From JASFUX01 sp050050115 (GTDB lineage Bacteria; Pseudomonadota; Alphaproteobacteria; Caulobacterales; Maricaulaceae), in the NCBI GenBank assembly GCA_050050115.1, contig JASFUX010000048.1, positions 1 through 16,194 on the forward strand: a stretch of DNA of 16,194 nt, in the 5' to 3' direction. The translations under genes and the position numbers were made by a program. Under the pieces are notes generated by a model, which had not been told where the DNA came from, made no database searches, and saw only the letters and a program-made list of their open reading frames with translations. Each line of letters starts with the position of its first letter. Within the stretch, counting starts at the first letter, position 1. This document shows, piece by piece, positions 6,899-16,194 of the stretch.

Positions 6899-7725
6899 CA
6901 GCTCTCTCCGCCCTCAGCCTTCTCAGGCGCGTCGCCCGCGCCCTCGGCCGGGGCCTGATCGTCTTGCGTCTGATCTTCGCCCGCCGCTTCGGCCGCAGGC
7001 GCTTCGTCCTTCTTGTCGCCCTTCAGCTTGCCCGGCAGCGGCAGGTCGTCGGCCTTCGCGCCCTTGACCGCGTCGCGAACTTCGAGCCAGCCGCCCTTCG
7101 GCCCCGGCACCGCGCCCCGGATCAGGACGAGGCCGCGCTCGGGATCGACGCGCACGACTTCGAGGTTCTGCGTCGTCACCCGCGCCGCGCCCATGTGGCC
7201 GGCCATCTTCTTGCCCTTGAACACCTTGCCGGGGTCCTGGCATTGGCCGGTCGAGCCGTGCGCGCGGTGGCTGATCGACACGCCGTGGCTGGCGCGAAGG
7301 CCGCCGAAGTTGTGCCGCTTCATGCCGCCGGCGAAGCCCTTGCCGACCGAGACGCCCGAGACGTCGACCAGCTGGCCCGGCGCGAAGTGATCGGCCGCCA
7401 GTTCCGCGCCGACCTCGATCAGGTTGTCGGGGCCCACGCGAAATTCGATCAGCTTGCGCTTGGGCTCGACCTTGGCCTTAGCGAAGTGGCCGCGCTGAGC
7501 CTTGGTCGTGCGCTTGACCTTGCGCGCGCCAGCTCCGAGCTGAAGCGCAGTGTAGCCGTCGGTCTCTTCGGTACGCTGCGCGACGACTTGGCAGCCGTCG
7601 AGCTGAAGCACCGTCACCGGCACGTGCTCGCCGCCTTCGTTGAAGACCCGCGTCATGCCGATCTTCTTAGCGATCACGCCGGTGCGCCGATCCGGGCCCG
7701 CCGATTGAGAGTTTGCGCTCGCCAT
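6898..7725 (-). CDS. rplC: 50S ribosomal protein L3 with acidic C-terminal tail
   Basis: L3 is an assembly-initiator protein whose extension reaches the peptidyl transferase centre. The 275-residue protein begins MASANSQSAGPDRRTGVIAKK. The core runs from about residue 15 to 222 and contains GFAGGMKRHNFGG (130–142), the HGSTGQCQDPGKVFKGKKMAG block (156–175) with the glutamine normally methylated by PrmB, and the C-terminal GPKGGWLEVRDAVK. After about residue 238 comes a tail of some 38 residues rich in Ala, Glu, Asp, Gly and Gln, absent from the about 209-aa E. coli protein and unusual in a basic protein. A GGGAG site is 7 nt before the ATG; the gene lies 2 bp after rpsJ. Confidence 0.97.
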   Translation of the reverse strand: MASANSQSAGPDRRTGVIAKKIGMTRVFNEGGEHVPVTVLQLDGCQVVAQRTEETDGYTALQLGAGARKVKRTTKAQRGHFAKAKVEPKRKLIEFRVGPDNLIEVGAELAADHFAPGQLVDVSGVSVGKGFAGGMKRHNFGGLRASHGVSISHRAHGSTGQCQDPGKVFKGKKMAGHMGAARVTTQNLEVVRVDPERGLVLIRGAVPGPKGGWLEVRDAVKGAKADDLPLPGKLKGDKKDEAPAAEAAGEDQTQDDQAPAEGAGDAPEKAEGGES

Positions 7726-7727
7726 GA

Positions 7728-8042
<315 letters not shown>

Positions 8043-8067
8043 GGCGTCCTCGTGAACTCGCTTTCGC

Positions 8068-8102
8068 AAATCAAAGGAGGCGCCTTATGCGGGCGCCTCC
8101 TT
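8068..8102 (-). terminator. Hairpin terminator or attenuator between tuf and rpsJ
   Basis: A perfect 11-bp inverted repeat, AAGGAGGCGCC (8074–8084) and GGCGCCTCCTT (8092–8102), encloses a 7-nt loop. On the minus strand it is followed by a broken T-rich run (TTTGATTTG), giving a weak-to-moderate intrinsic terminator that starts 9 nt after the tuf TAG. On the plus strand no T-run follows, so it is directional. Because rpsJ starts only 31 nt later, transcription of the S10 genes must pass through it unless initiation occurs right there; it may therefore act as an attenuator. Confidence 0.75.
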
Positions 8103-8111
8103 GGTCGTTTC

Positions 8112-9302
<1,191 letters not shown>

Positions 9303-9336
9303 CGTCGTTACTCCGTTCGACGGCTTCTGTTTTCAA

Positions 9337-9383
9337 CCTGTCGTCCCGTCCAAGGCGGCGAAGCCGCGATTGAGCCGGAACCC
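9337..9383 (-). repeat. 47-nt palindromic intergenic repeat, copy 1 (fusA–tuf spacer)
   Basis: This element matches the copy at 12034–12080 at 36 of 47 positions without gaps and in the same orientation. On the plus strand it starts CCTGTCGTCCCG and ends with GATTGAGCCGGAACCC. It folds as an inner 5-bp hairpin, GCGGC–GAA–GCCGC, inside a partly paired outer stem (6 of 8 pairs hold). It lies 34 nt upstream of the tuf start. It resembles the REP-like palindromes dispersed in alphaproteobacterial intergenic regions, but I cannot confirm a family without a genome search. Confidence 0.75.
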
Positions 9384-9407
9384 GTACTTCTTCACTTCCA
9401 CTTCTCG

Positions 9408-9443
9408 CCCGGCGCCTCGCCCTTCGCGGACGAGGCCTCCGGG
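9408..9443 (-). other. Strong hairpin directly after the fusA stop codon
   Basis: On the minus strand, immediately after the fusA TAA, CCCGG (9443–9439) pairs with CCGGG (9412–9408), and GCCTCGTCC (9436–9428) pairs with GGGCGAGGC (9422–9414) around a GCGAA loop: 14 bp with one G·T pair and a small internal bulge. A purine-rich stretch, not a T-run, follows, so it is not an intrinsic terminator. It may protect the fusA 3' end, set relative fusA/tuf mRNA levels, or be a further repeat element. Confidence 0.65.
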
Positions 9444-11522
<2,079 letters not shown>

Positions 11523-11551
11523 CGTCTTAACTCAGAGCCTTGGTTCGACCG

Positions 11552-12022
11552 TCACCAGCGATAGTGGGAGAAGGCGCGGTTGGCTTCCGCCATGCGGTGC
11601 GTGTCTTCACGCTTCTTCACCGCAGCGCCGCGGCTGGAGGAGGCGTCGAGCAGCTCGCCGGCGAGCCGTTCGCGCATCGTATTTTCGTTCCGGGCGCGGG
11701 CGGCCGACACCAGCCAGCGGATCGCCAGCGCCTTGCGCCGATCGGGACGAACCTCGACCGGCACCTGATAAGTCGCCCCGCCCACGCGGCGCGACTTCAC
11801 CTCGATTGACGGCGCGACGTTCTCGAGCGCTTCGTGAAAGACCCGGATCGGCTCGCGCTTGATCTTGTCCTCGACGATGTCGAGCGCGCCGTAGACGATG
11901 CTTTCGGCGGCGGACTTTTTGCCGTCGAGCATCAGGTAGTTCATGAACTTGGTCAGCGTGACGTCGCCGAACTTCGGGTCCGGGTGAACTTCACGTTTCT
12001 CTGCGCGACGACGACGCGACAT
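11552..12022 (-). CDS. rpsG: 30S ribosomal protein S7
   Basis: S7 nucleates assembly of the 30S head on the 3' domain of 16S rRNA and contacts E-site tRNA; in E. coli it represses the str operon at the S12–S7 spacer. The 156-residue product begins MSRRRRAEKREVHPDPKFGD and carries the family signature DIVEDKIKREPIRVFHEAL with VAPSIEVKSRRVGGATYQVP, ending ANRAFSHYRW. The length equals the norm. An AGGAGAG ribosome-binding site is 7 nt before the ATG and shares bases with the end of a palindromic repeat that fills the spacer after rpsL. Confidence 0.98.
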   Translation of the reverse strand: MSRRRRAEKREVHPDPKFGDVTLTKFMNYLMLDGKKSAAESIVYGALDIVEDKIKREPIRVFHEALENVAPSIEVKSRRVGGATYQVPVEVRPDRRKALAIRWLVSAARARNENTMRERLAGELLDASSSRGAAVKKREDTHRMAEANRAFSHYRW

Positions 12023-12033
12023 TCTCTTTCTCT

Positions 12034-12080
12034 CCTGTCATCCCGGCCAAAGGCGCAAAGCGCCGATTGAGCCGGGATCG
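12034..12080 (-). repeat. 47-nt palindromic intergenic repeat, copy 2 (rpsL–rpsG spacer)
   Basis: The second copy of the element at 9337–9383, in the same orientation to transcription. It begins CCTGTCATCCCGGCC and ends GATTGAGCCGGGATCG on the plus strand. An 8-bp outer stem (ATCCCGGC with GCCGGGAT) holds an inner 5-bp hairpin, GGCGC–AAA–GCGCC. It starts 2 nt after the rpsL TAG and its far end overlaps the GGAG ribosome-binding site of rpsG (12035–12032), so it fills most of the 60-bp spacer. Confidence 0.8.
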
Positions 12081-12082
12081 GC

Positions 12083-12454
12083 CTACTTCGGCCGCTTCGC
12101 TCCGTATTTGGACCGCCGCTGCTTGCGATCTTTGACGCCCTGGGTGTCGAGCACGCCTCTGAGGATGTGGTAGCGCACGCCGGGCAGGTCCTTGACCCGT
12201 CCGCCGCGGATGAGCACCACCGAGTGCTCCTGCAGATTGTGCCCCTCGCCGGGGATGTAGCTGACGACCTCGTGGCCGTTCGTCAGGCGCACCTTGGCGA
12301 CCTTGCGAAGCGCCGAGTTCGGCTTCTTCGGCGTCGTCGTATAGACGCGCGTGCAGACGCCGCGGCGCTGAGGACAGGCCTGCAGCGCCGGCACCTTGTT
12401 TCGCTTCACTTTCGCGACCCGCGGCTTGCGGATCAGCTGATTGATCGTCGGCAT
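12083..12454 (-). CDS. rpsL: 30S ribosomal protein S12
   Basis: S12 lies at the decoding centre and governs accuracy of tRNA selection. The 123-residue protein begins MPTINQLIRKPRVAKVKRNK and contains TTTPKKPNSALRKV (39–52) and GGRVKDLPGVRYH (84–96). Lys43 and Lys88, the sites of streptomycin-resistance changes in other bacteria, are wild-type, and Asp89, the RimO methylthiolation target, is present. The protein ends RSKYGAKRPK. Length matches the family. It is the first gene of the str operon, behind a leader of about 185 nt. An AGGCAGGG purine run just before the ATG may act as ribosome-binding site. Ends with TAG. Confidence 0.98.
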   Translation of the reverse strand: MPTINQLIRKPRVAKVKRNKVPALQACPQRRGVCTRVYTTTPKKPNSALRKVAKVRLTNGHEVVSYIPGEGHNLQEHSVVLIRGGRVKDLPGVRYHILRGVLDTQGVKDRKQRRSKYGAKRPK

Positions 12455-12486
12455 GCGCCCTGCCTGCTCAAGTTTTCGCGCCGTCT

Positions 12487-12507
12487 CGGGCTCAGTTTGC
12501 GAGCCCG
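12487..12507 (-). promoter_or_regulatory. Leader hairpin proximal to rpsL
   Basis: In the str leader on the minus strand, CGGGCTC pairs with GAGCCCG (7 bp) around a 7-nt GCAAACT loop, ending about 32 nt before the rpsL ATG. No T-run follows. It could take part in translational or transcriptional control of the str operon; function is inferred only from position and pairing. Confidence 0.45.
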
Positions 12508-12535
12508 CTTTGGCTGCGTGCTAAACGAACGAACT

Positions 12536-12559
12536 GTCCCGACGCCGAAACCTCGGGAC
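12536..12559 (-). promoter_or_regulatory. Leader hairpin distal to rpsL
   Basis: GTCCCGA (12559–12553) pairs perfectly with TCGGGAC (12542–12536) around a 10-nt loop in the str leader. A smaller CCGA/TCGG pairing inside it is a possible alternative fold. With the hairpin at 12487–12507 it makes the leader clearly structured. No terminator features are seen. Confidence 0.45.
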
Positions 12560-12646
12560 CAAAACGCTCGCACCTGTTCGACATTTTAAGGATCCGCGTC
12601 TGGGCGAGGCGAGCAGGCCCACAGCCGGTCCCCAAAAGTGGCGCGG

Positions 12647-12675
12647 AACCTACGCACCGAGTCGTTGCGGGTCAA
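12647..12675 (-). promoter_or_regulatory. Probable promoter of the str operon
   Basis: On the minus strand a TTGACC (−35, 12675–12670) is followed after exactly 17 nt by TAGGTT (−10, 12652–12647). This fits the housekeeping-sigma promoters of alphaproteobacteria, where the −35 is well kept and the −10 is looser. It lies between the rpoC terminator and rpsL, and predicts a start near 12640 and a leader of about 185 nt. The remainder of the 330-bp rpoC–rpsL spacer holds the terminator and leader hairpins; I see no gene in it. Confidence 0.75.
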
Positions 12676-12715
12676 GGGCGGAATTCGCCATTTCGTCAAG
12701 CAATCGCGGCGGACG

Positions 12716-12748
12716 AAAAAGGCCGCCGGACACTCATGTCCGACGGCC
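12716..12748 (-). terminator. Intrinsic terminator of rpoC
   Basis: GGCCGTCGGACA and TGTCCGGCGGCC (12748–12721 on the minus strand) form a 12-bp stem with one T·G pair and a 4-nt TGAG loop, followed directly by TTTTT (12720–12716). It lies 36 nt after the rpoC TAA. This is a textbook intrinsic terminator and separates the rpo transcript from the str operon. A short T-run on the other side (GATTTTC) could give weak activity on the plus strand too. Confidence 0.92.
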
Positions 12749-12784
12749 GATTTTCGGGACGTTCAACCCGATTTTAAGCAGGCG

Positions 12785-16194
<3,410 letters not shown>

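Noticed and set aside
8043..8069. A nine-codon N-terminal extension of rpsJ from a TTG
   Set aside because: The ATG at 8042 gives family length and the conserved MxxQNIRIRLKAFDH-type start, with a GAGG site at good spacing.
9333..9443. A 36-codon in-frame extension after the fusA TAA, running through the hairpin and repeat to a TGA
   Set aside because: The TAA has no obvious readthrough context, EF-G is already full length with its usual C-terminus, and the stretch is made of structured intergenic elements. It is probably chance.
12083..12454. Streptomycin-resistant rpsL allele
   Set aside because: Lys43 and Lys88 are both wild-type, so the sequence gives no support for target-based resistance.
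12481..12600. Riboswitch in the str leader
   Set aside because: The hairpins do not match any riboswitch fold I recognise, and no conserved core motif is seen. They are reported only as leader hairpins.

Overview
The window is a core translation and transcription gene block of a GC-rich bacterium, almost certainly an alphaproteobacterium. This rests on the gene order rpoC–rpsL–rpsG–fusA–tuf–rpsJ…rplR, the long zinc-free form of S14 (101 aa), the character of EF-Tu, EF-G and L4, and a promoter of TTGACC–17 nt–TAGGTT type. The order within the class cannot be fixed from sequence reading alone. All 23 recognised genes lie on the minus strand, so transcription runs from high to low coordinates. 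No mobile element, tRNA, rRNA or CRISPR array is visible.

Layout in transcription order: (1) 16194–12785, the 3' four-fifths of rpoC, cut by the window edge and closed by a strong intrinsic terminator (12716–12748). (2) A 330-bp spacer (12455–12784) with this terminator, a good promoter (12647–12675) and a leader of about 185 nt containing two hairpins. (3) The str operon: rpsL, rpsG, fusA and tuf (12454–8112), followed by a hairpin terminator or attenuator (8068–8102). (4) The S10 operon: rpsJ, rplC, rplD, rplW, rplB, rpsS, rplV, rpsC, rplP, rpmC and rpsQ (8042–2762). (5) The spc operon: rplN, rplX, rplE, rpsN, rpsH, rplF and the start of rplR (2700–1), running off the left edge. The S10 and spc genes are tightly packed, with several 1–8 nt start/stop overlaps, and look like one transcription unit.

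Functionally the block supplies the catalytic beta' subunit of RNA polymerase, both main elongation GTPases, and a large part of the two ribosomal subunits. These include peptidyl-transferase-proximal L2, L3 and L4, tunnel proteins L4, L22, L23 and L29, decoding protein S12 and mRNA-entry protein S3. The proteins look intact, with family-typical lengths apart from an acidic C-terminal tail on L3 and a hydrophilic tail on S3.

The more unusual content is in the spacers. Two copies of a 47-nt palindromic element sit in the same orientation in the S12–S7 and EF-G–EF-Tu spacers and differ by three compensatory base-pair exchanges. A strong hairpin follows the fusA stop codon. A terminator-like hairpin lies only 31 nt before rpsJ, leaving no room for a separate S10 promoter after it. 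I found no evidence of an undescribed protein system here; the long open frames on the plus strand are best explained by codon bias in the real genes.
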